Shown here piece by piece: positions 1 through 8,710 of a stretch of 25,251 nucleotides of DNA. The stretch is from the NCBI GenBank assembly GCA_947072805.1, contig CAMTJK010000010.1, positions 1 through 25,251 on the forward strand, written 5' to 3'. Origin of the DNA: an uncultured Prevotella sp. Lineage in GTDB: Bacteria; Bacteroidota; Bacteroidia; Bacteroidales; Bacteroidaceae. The position numbers and the translations under genes were made by a program. The notes under the pieces are model-generated. The model did not search any database, was not told where the DNA came from, and saw nothing but the letters and a program-made list of their open reading frames with translations. Position 1 is the first letter of the stretch; each line of letters opens with the position of its first letter.

Positions 1-124
1 ACGTTAAAGTAAACATTTTTCATAAAAGTAAATAAATGTTATACGTATCAAATCGTGAGCTGTTCTCACCGGTACTTCAAGGCGGATTTTTCTGGTAAAA
101 TATGGCTAACGGCATGACACCAGC

Positions 125-140
125 GTTCCCGTACGTGAAC
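125..140. promoter_or_regulatory. 16-bp dyad, possible operator
   Basis: The sequence GTTCCCGTACGTGAAC reads GTTC-N-CGTACG-N-GAAC. It is a perfect dyad except for one non-matching pair flanking the self-complementary core CGTACG. It lies about 105 bp upstream of the -7 element of the lyase promoter, a plausible place for a dimeric regulator. There is no second full copy in the window, and CGTACG alone also occurs in several coding regions, so this is only a candidate. Confidence 0.25.
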
Positions 141-214
141 AGACACCATTTTGAGGACGGATATAACATCCATTACCATCCATTTTCAACGAAATCGTGC
201 TTTTTTTGATTGAT

Positions 215-250
215 TTTGAATGTATTATAAATAAAAATGTAGTATCTTTG
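215..250 (+). promoter_or_regulatory. Bacteroidetes-type promoter for the PL11 gene
   Basis: The -7 element TATCTTTG at 243-250 matches the TAnnTTTG consensus of the Bacteroidetes primary sigma factor exactly. A TTTG at 215-218 could be the -33 element, but its 24-nt spacing is longer than the usual 19-21 nt. Transcription would start near 255-258, giving a leader of about 130 nt before the ATG at 385. This is seen by motif only. Confidence 0.6.
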
Positions 251-254
251 CCAC

Positions 255-314
255 AAGATATGTTGCACTCGGCAAAGTGAAAGCAAACTTTCTTTGCACT
301 TAACAGCATGTCTT
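255..314 (+). promoter_or_regulatory. Extended stem-loop at the 5' end of the lyase mRNA leader
   Basis: The outer stem pairs 255-265 with 304-314: 11 contiguous pairs including two G-U wobbles. After an internal loop, an inner stem pairs GCAAAG (272-277) with CTTTGC (292-297) and, past a TG bulge, AAAG (280-283) with CTTT (288-291) around a CAAA loop. The structure begins almost exactly at the predicted transcription start, so it could stabilise the 5' end of the mRNA or be a regulatory leader. It resembles no riboswitch class I can name, and it has no poly-U tract, so it is not an obvious attenuator. Confidence 0.45.
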
Positions 315-384
315 TGACAAAACATGAAGGGTGATAACACTAACCACTATCGAATAAAGAAAGCTGACTAATAACTACAAAATT

Positions 385-3300
385 ATGAAGAGAAAACTGC
401 TACTACTATTCCTGATGGGAATGATGACGCTGACCACATGGGCACAGCGTACTACCGATGTTCTCGACCGCGGGCTTGTCGCTGTAAAGACAAGCGGCGG
501 AATATTCTGCAGCTGGAGAATAACGGCTGAGGAATACTACGATGTTACATACAACATCTATCGTGATGGAACAAAACTCAACAGTACTCCGCTGACTGTA
601 TCCAACTATACCGACAAGAACGGAACCACATCGAGCAAATATGCCGTGGAAGCCGTGGTAAGAGGGGTGGCACAGGCAAAGTGCGCTGCCGTTACTCCGT
701 GGACTAACAACTACAAGGAGATAAAGATGAACCACGGCTCGCTGACAAGCACGTTTATACCCAACGACGCGTGCATGGCGGATGTGGACGGCGACGGAGA
801 GCTCGAAATCCTCCTCAAGTTCGACAACTGGAGCGACGCTACCACCGGATACATGCCCGGCGGATATAACGGCGAATATGCCATCGTGGAGGTTTACAAG
901 CTCGACGGAACAAAGCTCTGGTGGCTCGACTTCGGACCTAACATGTCCGACTTCCAGAACAATGAGAACAATATCGTGGCTTACGACTGGGACGGTGACG
1001 GAAAGGCTGAAGCCGTGATGCGTGCTGCCGACGGTACTACCATACACATGAGCGACGGCACAACCTATGTGGTGGGCGACAAGTCGAAGAACTACCGCAA
1101 CCCCAACGGTTCGAGCGGACAGTGGTTCATTTATCAGGGCGACGAGTTCCTGCTCTACCTCAACGGAGAGACGGGCAAGCCCTACCAGTGTCTCGAATAT
1201 CCGCTGAAACGTCTTGAGAGCGGACAGTCGAACCTTAGCGACGCGTGGGGCGACGGCTATGGACACCGCTCTTCAAAGCACTTCTTCGGAGCTCCTTATC
1301 TGGACGGACGCAAACCGAGCATCTTCCTCGCACGAGGCATATACACGCAGCATAAGATGATTGCCTACGACGTAAATCCCACCACACACGAACTTACGGA
1401 GCGCTGGCGCTGGAACTGCAACACCTCGGGTTCCCCGTGGTACGGACAGGGATTCCACAACTATGGCGTGGCTGACGTAGATTGGGACGGACGCGATGAA
1501 ATTGTGTTCGGTTCTATGGTCATAGACGACAACGGAAAGGGTCTCTCCACTACAGGCCTCGGACACGGCGACGCACAGCACTGCGGCGACCTCGACCCTT
1601 TCAGCCACGGACAGGAGATATTTACCTGTCTGGAGGAAAAACCGTTCAACTGCTTCCGCGACGCAACAACGGCTAAGATATACTACCGCACTATAGGCTC
1701 GAGCGATGACGGACGTTCCATTATGGACAATTTCATCAACGATATACCGGGCTCGCAGGGTGCTTCTGCCAATGACCCGAATATTATCTGCTCGGCTTCG
1801 CATGCCGCTGCAGAGGGATTCTCGAAGAGCGGCTCAAACATCGCACTGAACTTCCGTATCTATTGGGATGACGACCTCTGCTCCGAGAGTTTCAACTACG
1901 CCGACGGCAAAAATACGGCAGGTGTCATCCTGAAACCATACGTCGGAACAATAGCTACACTCACGGGAAGTATGACAAACAACGACACCAAGGGTACGCC
2001 CTGCTATCAGGGCGACGTGCTCGGCGACTGGCGTGAAGAGGTGGTCATGCGTACGGCTGACAACAACATACGTATCTATACTACCAACGTGGCAACGCCG
2101 TGGCGCAACTACACGCTGTGGCACGACCACCAATATCGCAACGCCATGGTATGGCAGATGTGCGGATACAACCAGCCGCCTCACGCAAGCTACTTCCTCG
2201 GAGAACTGGAGGATATAACACGTGCACCGGCTCCGCTCACCATGGCAGGACGTACGGAGATAAAGAACGGCTCTACCATAGGAGAATCAAGCAACGACAA
2301 ACACATACTTATGTGCGAGGCTGCCGACATAACGGTGAACGTTACCGACGGCGCCACTCCTTACATTCTCACCGTAAACGCTCCTACATGGGTGCAGGGT
2401 CATGACGACAACAACAACATTACCACCACAACCTACACACACACACTCACAGGAGGCGCATTCGCTGGAAGCATGCGCCTCGTGAAGCAGGGCGACGGCG
2501 TGCTCAACATGCCGAAGGTAACAGAGACATACACTGGTCCGACGGAAGTGTGGGCAGGTACGCTCAACTTCGACGGCACACTGCAGTCAAGCCGCCTGTG
2601 GCTCAACCGTTTTGCGCAGCTCAACTCCAACGGAGGAACGTTCGCAAAGGGCATAGAGATGAACTATGCATCGGTACTCAGACCGGGCGGACAGGATGTC
2701 AAGGGCACCGTCACCACAGACTCGCTGATACTCAACTACGGAGCAAAGGTGGAGTTTGACCTCTATGCAAGCGACTTCTCGGCTGATGTGCTCAAAGTTA
2801 ATGTGCTGAAGATTGACAAGAAAGACTGGAAAAACGGACCGGAATATCTCTCGCCTGTATTCACCTGCATCGGACATCCTGCCGACGGACAGGACAGACT
2901 CACTGCGGGACGCTACCTCATAGCCGAGGTGGGCAAGATTGACGGCGACATCAACAATATCGTCGTGGAACGCATCTCGGGCGTCAAGGCTGTACTCGCT
3001 TACGAGGCGGGCAAACTCTATGTTGAAGTGCAGGGCATGCGCTCGGCGGCAGATGTCACATGGTCGGGAGTGAACGGCTCTGTATGGGACCTCTCCGAGA
3101 CAGAGAACTTCACGGCTACCGATGGCACGGGCGACGTGTTTGTGGACGGTGATGCCGTGACATTCGACGACAAGGCGGAGACAGGAAATGTGGAACTCGC
3201 CGGAGAACTTCATCCCTCATCGGTTGTGTTCAACAACAACACGCTCGAATATAACATCAGTGGCGGCGTCATTGCCGGCGAGACAGGTCTCATAAAGAAA

Positions 3301-4953
3301 GGCAGTGCCAAGACAACCATAGCCAACAACAACTCGTTCAGCGGCGGCACACAGATCAACGAGGGCACACTCGAAGTATCTACTCTCGCCAACAACGATG
3401 GTGTTGATGTGGGTGCTCTGGGTGGTCCGACGGCTCCTGTGACCATAAACAACGGCGCCAAGCTCTTGATAAATACCTCCGGAATGGTAAAGACCACACA
3501 GCCGCTGTCGGTAGGAGAGGGCGGCGCTGTCATTGAAGTGCCCTCGGAAGCAACTCTGGCTTTTGACAATGCCATCACGTCTTCGTCAAACGCTCCCTTA
3601 TATAAAAGAGGAACGGGTACATTAAATATATGCACCGGAAACACGATAGGCAAAATTTACCTCGAGCAGGGTACAATATCATGTACCACCGTGTCGTCGG
3701 CATCGCAGCGCCTTTCTCGAGATACGCTCGTCTTCAATGGCGCTGGTGTCACACTCGACCACGAGAACAGCGAAGGAATGGGTGGCAATGTGCTCGACTA
3801 CATGAATTATCTCGTGCCTGAAGGCAAGTCGGGAAAACTTTACGTCGATGGACGTTGCGATTACTACGGAGGCCTTGCCGGTTCCGGTCAGTTGAGCATC
3901 TATCCGCGATATGTACGCGCTTACTTCCACGGCAACTGGAGCGCGTTTACGGGTACTGTACGCGTGTGCTACAACGGTACAAACACCTATGGCGTGAACT
4001 CCATGCTGCTCGGCTCGGGAGCTGACTTCTCGAATGCCACTATATATGTGGAAGATCAGGCTATCCTCTCAAACGAAGGCGTATCTGTTGCAGTCAGACA
4101 AATCGACGGTACGGGTACTTTGAGCGGTGGCGGAACATATACCATCGGCGGAGGAAATGACGACATCTATTTCAAGGGCACAATCAGCTCGCCCGTCACT
4201 AAGGTGGGTACGGGAAAATGGACCGTATCGAAGTCTTATCCGCAGACAGGCATGGGCGCTGTAAACATAAACAGTGGTATGCTCTATCTTGACACCTATT
4301 ACTCTTCAACTTCCATCATAGGCTCTACGGTTAATGTTAATGATGGCGCCGAGATTTCGGGTATAGGAACCGTCGGTACACTCGTGCTCAACTCCGGAGC
4401 GGTGGCAACGCCGGGTATTGAGGTTTACAACAACACCGGATTCATCAAGGCTACGTCTACATTCAATGCCAAGGCAGGTTCTATCATCAACCTGTCCATC
4501 TACAGCAACGGTTCTACCAACTACAGCCGCTCGTTTGTGGGCTCGGCACAGTATATGTTCATGAACGGAACGGTGAACGTCGCGCTTCACGAAAAGTATG
4601 TACCGGCAGCGGGACACTCTTTCACACTCTGGACGGCAGAACAGTACATAGGCAATCCTACTGTCAATCTGCCTGAGCTGCCACTCGGACTGAAGTGGGA
4701 TACTTCCGAACTGAATGCTGCCACGGGCGTGCTGAAGATTGTGGCTGATGCCGACGGCATCTCTGCACCGCGCAATGCCGGCATAATGCACTGCCGCCTG
4801 TACACGACGGGAGGAGTACTGGTAGGCGAATTTGACGCTTCGGCTGCCGAAATGAACGCAAAGGCACGCTCGCTTGGCGTGGCTGCCGGTGCTTATATAC
4901 TCAAGACAAATTCTGCTAATGGTGCAAAAACTGTTAAGATAGTGGTAAAATAA
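385..4953 (+). CDS. Secreted PL11-type rhamnogalacturonan lyase with beta-strand repeat region and T9SS tail
   Basis: Probably cleaves the rhamnogalacturonan-I backbone of pectin by beta-elimination outside the cell. Residues 1-20 are a signal peptide ending TTWA-Q. Residues ~22-620 match polysaccharide lyase family 11: DRGLVAVKTSGGIFCSWR near the start, and the aspartate-rich calcium-type loops ADVDGDGE (132-139), DWDGDGKAE (201-209), ADVDWDGRDE (363-372) and GDVLGDWREE (543-552), with GHGDAQHCGDLDP at 393-405. Residues ~640-1430 are glycine- and asparagine-rich beta-strand repeats of the autotransporter-associated type, such as TWSGVNGSVWDL (892-903) and SGGTQINEGTLEV (986-998). The end (GAYILKTNSANGAKTVKIVVK) looks like a T9SS type A sorting tail. 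Typical single-domain PL11 lyases are about 600 residues, so this is more than twice the usual length. The family call is firm; substrate and catalytic residues were not checked by alignment. It is flanked by its own promoter and terminator. Confidence 0.85.
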   Translation: MKRKLLLLFLMGMMTLTTWAQRTTDVLDRGLVAVKTSGGIFCSWRITAEEYYDVTYNIYRDGTKLNSTPLTVSNYTDKNGTTSSKYAVEAVVRGVAQAKCAAVTPWTNNYKEIKMNHGSLTSTFIPNDACMADVDGDGELEILLKFDNWSDATTGYMPGGYNGEYAIVEVYKLDGTKLWWLDFGPNMSDFQNNENNIVAYDWDGDGKAEAVMRAADGTTIHMSDGTTYVVGDKSKNYRNPNGSSGQWFIYQGDEFLLYLNGETGKPYQCLEYPLKRLESGQSNLSDAWGDGYGHRSSKHFFGAPYLDGRKPSIFLARGIYTQHKMIAYDVNPTTHELTERWRWNCNTSGSPWYGQGFHNYGVADVDWDGRDEIVFGSMVIDDNGKGLSTTGLGHGDAQHCGDLDPFSHGQEIFTCLEEKPFNCFRDATTAKIYYRTIGSSDDGRSIMDNFINDIPGSQGASANDPNIICSASHAAAEGFSKSGSNIALNFRIYWDDDLCSESFNYADGKNTAGVILKPYVGTIATLTGSMTNNDTKGTPCYQGDVLGDWREEVVMRTADNNIRIYTTNVATPWRNYTLWHDHQYRNAMVWQMCGYNQPPHASYFLGELEDITRAPAPLTMAGRTEIKNGSTIGESSNDKHILMCEAADITVNVTDGATPYILTVNAPTWVQGHDDNNNITTTTYTHTLTGGAFAGSMRLVKQGDGVLNMPKVTETYTGPTEVWAGTLNFDGTLQSSRLWLNRFAQLNSNGGTFAKGIEMNYASVLRPGGQDVKGTVTTDSLILNYGAKVEFDLYASDFSADVLKVNVLKIDKKDWKNGPEYLSPVFTCIGHPADGQDRLTAGRYLIAEVGKIDGDINNIVVERISGVKAVLAYEAGKLYVEVQGMRSAADVTWSGVNGSVWDLSETENFTATDGTGDVFVDGDAVTFDDKAETGNVELAGELHPSSVVFNNNTLEYNISGGVIAGETGLIKKGSAKTTIANNNSFSGGTQINEGTLEVSTLANNDGVDVGALGGPTAPVTINNGAKLLINTSGMVKTTQPLSVGEGGAVIEVPSEATLAFDNAITSSSNAPLYKRGTGTLNICTGNTIGKIYLEQGTISCTTVSSASQRLSRDTLVFNGAGVTLDHENSEGMGGNVLDYMNYLVPEGKSGKLYVDGRCDYYGGLAGSGQLSIYPRYVRAYFHGNWSAFTGTVRVCYNGTNTYGVNSMLLGSGADFSNATIYVEDQAILSNEGVSVAVRQIDGTGTLSGGGTYTIGGGNDDIYFKGTISSPVTKVGTGKWTVSKSYPQTGMGAVNINSGMLYLDTYYSSTSIIGSTVNVNDGAEISGIGTVGTLVLNSGAVATPGIEVYNNTGFIKATSTFNAKAGSIINLSIYSNGSTNYSRSFVGSAQYMFMNGTVNVALHEKYVPAAGHSFTLWTAEQYIGNPTVNLPELPLGLKWDTSELNAATGVLKIVADADGISAPRNAGIMHCRLYTTGGVLVGEFDASAAEMNAKARSLGVAAGAYILKTNSANGAKTVKIVVK

Positions 4954-4970
4954 TTCACGAAGCGGAATAA

Positions 4971-5022
4971 TTGCAATGGCGGATGGGGCTCTTGCTTCGT
5001 CCGCCATTATTGCGTTATTTCT
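4971..5022 (+). terminator. Hairpin terminator after the PL11 gene
   Basis: AATGGCGGA (4975-4983) pairs perfectly with TCCGCCATT (5000-5008) around a 16-nt loop, 21 nt after the stop codon. The 3' flank is only moderately T-rich (TTATTTCTT), so efficiency is uncertain. A competing pairing, CGAAGC (4958-4963) with GCTTCG (4994-4999), uses the loop of the first hairpin. Confidence 0.6.
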
Positions 5023-5043
5023 TGAAAAAAACATAAAAATCGT

Positions 5044-5104
5044 ACGGAATTACCAAAAAACGGATGAAATAACTTATTTATATATTCCGTTTTGTGTATA
5101 TTTG
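5044..5104 (+). promoter_or_regulatory. Promoter of the multimodular secreted protein gene, with a 7-bp inverted repeat
   Basis: TATATTTG at 5097-5104 fits the Bacteroidetes -7 consensus TAnnTTTG; no good TTTG is present at -33. Transcription would start near 5110, leaving a leader of about 60 nt. ACGGAAT (5044-5050) and ATTCCGT (5084-5090) are perfect inverted repeats that bracket the -33 region and could be an operator or a simple cruciform. The promoter assignment rests on the -7 motif and position. Confidence 0.5.
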
Positions 5105-5171
5105 CAGCACTGAATTGAACTTTTGAAGAACTGAAATAAACTAATTATTCTATTAACTTAAATTCAAAACA

Positions 5172-8100
5172 ATGATGAAAAAGCGATTACTATCAATGTT
5201 TATCGCATTGTTGGGCGTAACAAGTATGTTTGCCTATGAAGTAGGCGACTACATCTATACGCGCACAGGGCGATATCAGGTGACAGGAGCGAACCTCCTG
5301 ACAAACGGTGACTTTACAGCCGGTTTGGAAAGCGCCGTGGGAAGTATGTATAACGGCTATCTTAGCCCCGATACTTTCGCTCTCTACACAGAGGGAGGAC
5401 CGGATAACAAGCCTTATATCAAGGTGGTTGAGGCTGTGTCAAAAAGTTTTCAGAACAACTGGGTGACCAGTTTCCCGACAATTTCCTTGTCTACCCACCT
5501 CTATGCAAAGGTGATGAGAAATGCAAAGCAGGTGTATGTGCTCACATATAAGGCTAAGTCAGGCTCCGAGGGCGTTTCTCTTACAACATCTATCGTTCCT
5601 TTCAACGGACGTAGCGACAACTATCAGACATTCTATGCTGATGCTGACGGTGAGCTCCTCACACCGGGATCCACGCAAACCATTAACAATGCGTTCGAGA
5701 CCATCCCCGATGAGTGGACAGAGTATTCTTACGAGTACATTTCAGATGAAGCAGGTTTCCTGCACTTGATGTTCGGTAACCTCACACTCAACGAGTGCTT
5801 CGCCGATTTCGGTATATATCCTGTTACAGCAGTTTCCGATGACCGCCGTGCTCTTGAAATAAAGGAACAGCTTGAGTTCTATGCTGCTCACGAAGACCTC
5901 TTCCCGAACGGACAGGACCTCATTCAGATGCTTCTGGGCCAGCTTAATGGTATGATAGAGGCTGATGAAGTTACAGATGAGTACCTTAATACATTCAACT
6001 CCAATACTGAGGATGACCCGGTAAAGGTGTTCCTCGACATGAACTCTGTGGATGTTACCTCTTACTTCAAGAACTTCTATGATGGTGGTGACGGATGGAC
6101 AGGAACGGGCTCAAGCTGGAGCACAACTGCAGCTGCAGGAACATTCTACAGCCAGTATGTACGTCAGTATGCAAAGTGTGCTACTTCTGCCAACTCTGTA
6201 ACTGCAGGCGACTACTCACAGACTGTCGATCTGCCGGGAGGCCAGTATCTTTATGTGGTACGCGCACAGGCTCACAAGTTCGGTCGTGACGGTTCTGGCG
6301 GTAGCAGCAACTATTACATTCCGCGCACACAGCCGGTTGAGGGTATCTATGCTTTCATCAACGACGAAAAACTTGAAATGTCTGACATACCCGCCACACG
6401 CAGTAAGGTTTACATGAAAGTGCTCTCCGCTGAAGATGGTCCCAAGGCTATTGGCTTCCACTCTCCCGGTAACACAGAAGAAACCGGTGCAAACTTCTGC
6501 TTCGACAACATACAGTTCCGTCTGATGGGCAAGACTGCAGAAGACGTTGAGGCTTACTTCTGGTCTGCAAAGTGGGAAGAGGCAAACAATGCTCTGACTG
6601 TAATGACAGACTCTGCAAAGAAGGTGGTTGCTTTGGATAAGTACATCTTCGGCAAGCAGGTACTCAACGATTCTATCGCTATCTCTGAAAACGTGCTCGC
6701 TACAGCTGTTTCCAAGAACGAGGAAAGCGTGAACAACCTGAATGCACAGGTAAATTATATGCGTGCTGCCATCAACGCTTACTATACTCTCAACGTAGAG
6801 TATGTACAGCTCGCTGAAGACATCGCCAAGTGTAAGGTGGATGTGGTAGACGAAACACGTCCTCTCTATAAGACAGAATTCAATGCTGCCATCGCCACTG
6901 CAGAGGGTGTTTACAAAGGTGTAGATGCTGCCGTACGCGATTCGGCTGTCCTCGTAGATGCCGACAAGGCTCTTCTCGCTGTGCGTCTTGAGTATCTTCT
7001 CCAGAATGCAACCTATTCTACTCCGGCAGACATCACTCTCGTGAACAATACATTCCAGATGAAGAACGCTACAGGTTGGGTAACCGACGGCTATACAGAT
7101 AATGCCCGCTGGAAGTTTGGTGCCAACTCCGAGATTTCGGAAGGCTACAATGCTTACTACAACCGCGGTAACTCTGCTGACGATACAAAGAGCATATATC
7201 AGGCTGTGGCTATCACCAAGCCCGGTGTGTACGTAGCATCTTGCGAAGGCGCTATCCACAACTCTACATGGAATTCAATACAGCCTACAGGCGTTTACCT
7301 CTTCGCAGGCAACGACTCTGTTGAAATATGCACTGTAGGTCCCGGCGATGCAAAGAACTCGGTTGTCGGTGCATACGACAAGTTCTCGGCAAGAGCCGTC
7401 CTCTCGGCTGAAGATATTGCTGCTCTCGGCGGTTCTATCAACATCGGTGTTGAGAAACCAAGAAACTCTGCTAATGGTGGTCCGAAGGTGAACATCATCT
7501 ACATCGGTGCTTTCCACCTGAACTACTACGGTCCGTACGACAAATATCTCGCTGACTCTATGGCTATCGTAATGAAGCCTACTAAGGATTCGCTCCAGAT
7601 TGCCATCAACGCAGCTCAGGCTCTCTACGACGAAGCACGTAATCCTAACAATGTAGACACTACTCCGTTCACATCTGCAATAGCTACCGCTCAGGGCGTT
7701 CATGACAACGCTTCTGCTACTCTGCCCGAAGTGCTCGCACAGTTCGACGCTCTTGCAAACGCTACAGAGGCGTTCACATTCAGTGGCGTATGGCCGGCAG
7801 AAGGCAAGTACTACGACCACAGCAAGCTCCTGAAGAACACTCTCTTCAATGCAACACCCGATGCTTACGAAAACTGGATTGTTGATACAGAATTCGGAGA
7901 CTCCTTGAGATTTGTCTCTACTGTGCCGGGTTATGTTTACGGTCAGTTCAACAGCAATTACGGACACAAGTCATCTGCAAAGATGGATCAGGAAGTCAGC
8001 GGCCTGCTCAATGGCACTTACGCTTTCGCTGCAAACGCTGTTTACCGCTATGCATGGAAGGAGTCTTGGGAAGCTTCCGACTATGAGGTGGAGAACGTAT

Positions 8101-8591
8101 GGGCTGCTCTCACCACATCTACAGATACTGTATACGTACAGGGCCTGATGCACGCAGGTGCAAAACTCTTGGATGAGGCAGATACAAAGTCGAACCTCGT
8201 TTATCCGAATGGCGCTCAGCTGGGTATCTATGCTGCACGTCACTGGAACGACGCTAACGGTGCTCCTTCATTCGTAGCTCTGTTTGAAACCGGTCTGTTC
8301 ATGACAGAAGTGCCTCTGACTCCTGTTGATGGAACGGCTAAGGTAGGATTCTATGTAAACGGTATTCCTAACGCCAGCGGTTTCGTTGCTTACAAGCCGG
8401 GCCTCCGCTTCTACGGTGACAAGGTTGTGAACGGCATCGAAAGCATCAAGGACAACCTCGGGACAGTTTCGTTCAACGCCGGCGACATCTACACAATCAC
8501 AGGTGTTAAGGTTCGCTCGAATGCAAACTCTATCCAGGGCCTGCAGAAGGGTATGTACATCATGAATGGCAAGAAGTTCATCGTGAAATAA
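5172..8591 (+). CDS. Secreted multimodular protein with T9SS tail, function unknown
   Basis: I do not recognise a named family over the whole length. A signal peptide covers residues 1-21 (cleavage after MFA); the start is ATG 5172, or the adjacent ATG 5175. Four beta-rich modules resembling carbohydrate-binding or galactose-binding-like folds are suggested at ~25-215 (opening NLLTNGDF), 290-452, 615-790 and 870-1082. They are separated by helical stretches at ~225-280, 455-610 and 790-868. Two of these contain similar segments (EFNAAIATAEGVYKG at 569-583 and PFTSAIATAQGVHDN at 832-846), reminiscent of FIVAR-like three-helix spacers. Residues 1087-1139 form a T9SS-type tail ending KGMYIMNGKKFIVK. 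No catalytic motif is visible. A cell-surface glycan-binding or adhesive role is inferred from architecture and from the neighbouring lyase. It is transcribed alone, between its own promoter and a strong terminator. Confidence 0.7.
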   Translation: MMKKRLLSMFIALLGVTSMFAYEVGDYIYTRTGRYQVTGANLLTNGDFTAGLESAVGSMYNGYLSPDTFALYTEGGPDNKPYIKVVEAVSKSFQNNWVTSFPTISLSTHLYAKVMRNAKQVYVLTYKAKSGSEGVSLTTSIVPFNGRSDNYQTFYADADGELLTPGSTQTINNAFETIPDEWTEYSYEYISDEAGFLHLMFGNLTLNECFADFGIYPVTAVSDDRRALEIKEQLEFYAAHEDLFPNGQDLIQMLLGQLNGMIEADEVTDEYLNTFNSNTEDDPVKVFLDMNSVDVTSYFKNFYDGGDGWTGTGSSWSTTAAAGTFYSQYVRQYAKCATSANSVTAGDYSQTVDLPGGQYLYVVRAQAHKFGRDGSGGSSNYYIPRTQPVEGIYAFINDEKLEMSDIPATRSKVYMKVLSAEDGPKAIGFHSPGNTEETGANFCFDNIQFRLMGKTAEDVEAYFWSAKWEEANNALTVMTDSAKKVVALDKYIFGKQVLNDSIAISENVLATAVSKNEESVNNLNAQVNYMRAAINAYYTLNVEYVQLAEDIAKCKVDVVDETRPLYKTEFNAAIATAEGVYKGVDAAVRDSAVLVDADKALLAVRLEYLLQNATYSTPADITLVNNTFQMKNATGWVTDGYTDNARWKFGANSEISEGYNAYYNRGNSADDTKSIYQAVAITKPGVYVASCEGAIHNSTWNSIQPTGVYLFAGNDSVEICTVGPGDAKNSVVGAYDKFSARAVLSAEDIAALGGSINIGVEKPRNSANGGPKVNIIYIGAFHLNYYGPYDKYLADSMAIVMKPTKDSLQIAINAAQALYDEARNPNNVDTTPFTSAIATAQGVHDNASATLPEVLAQFDALANATEAFTFSGVWPAEGKYYDHSKLLKNTLFNATPDAYENWIVDTEFGDSLRFVSTVPGYVYGQFNSNYGHKSSAKMDQEVSGLLNGTYAFAANAVYRYAWKESWEASDYEVENVWAALTTSTDTVYVQGLMHAGAKLLDEADTKSNLVYPNGAQLGIYAARHWNDANGAPSFVALFETGLFMTEVPLTPVDGTAKVGFYVNGIPNASGFVAYKPGLRFYGDKVVNGIESIKDNLGTVSFNAGDIYTITGVKVRSNANSIQGLQKGMYIMNGKKFIVK

Positions 8592-8610
8592 AATCCATCA
8601 CCTATAATAT

Positions 8611-8643
8611 AAAGAGGTCCGGCTGAAAAGTCGGACCTCTTTT
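8611..8643 (+). terminator. Strong intrinsic terminator
   Basis: AAAGAGGTCCG (8611-8621) pairs with CGGACCTCTTT (8632-8642), an 11-bp perfect stem around a 10-nt loop whose ends can form a G-T wobble, running into TTTT (8640-8643). It lies 19 nt after the stop codon of the preceding gene and separates it from the operon starting at 9059. Confidence 0.85.
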
Positions 8644-8710
8644 CGCTTGCGCGTAACAGTAATTCCGACATTGCGATATCCACTTTCTCGGCTTGCCGTT
8701 CTAACGAAAA

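Larger units (their letters stand above)
1..384. other. Upstream non-coding region
   Basis: No supportable gene lies in this stretch. Forward frames are closed early (a stop at 31-33 in one frame, sooner in the others), and the only longer reverse reading frame (106-309) has no recognisable content and lies across the promoter and leader of the next gene. The region holds a 16-bp dyad (125-140), a Bacteroidetes promoter (215-250) and a structured mRNA leader (255-314), each listed separately. A small inverted repeat GTGAG/CTCAC sits at 55-69 and is too short to interpret. Confidence 0.6.

Noticed and set aside
106..309. 67-codon reverse-strand open frame at the left end
   Set aside because: It spans a perfect -7 promoter element and the stem-loop leader of the forward gene, and has no recognisable content.
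406..1266. 286-codon reverse-strand open frame opposite the PL11 gene, and other long reverse frames (6216-7259, 7275-7967, 17222-18163, 23312-24127)
   Set aside because: They lie entirely antisense to genes with clear family motifs and have low-information, Val/Cys/His-rich translations with no recognisable domain. Such frames are common opposite real genes.
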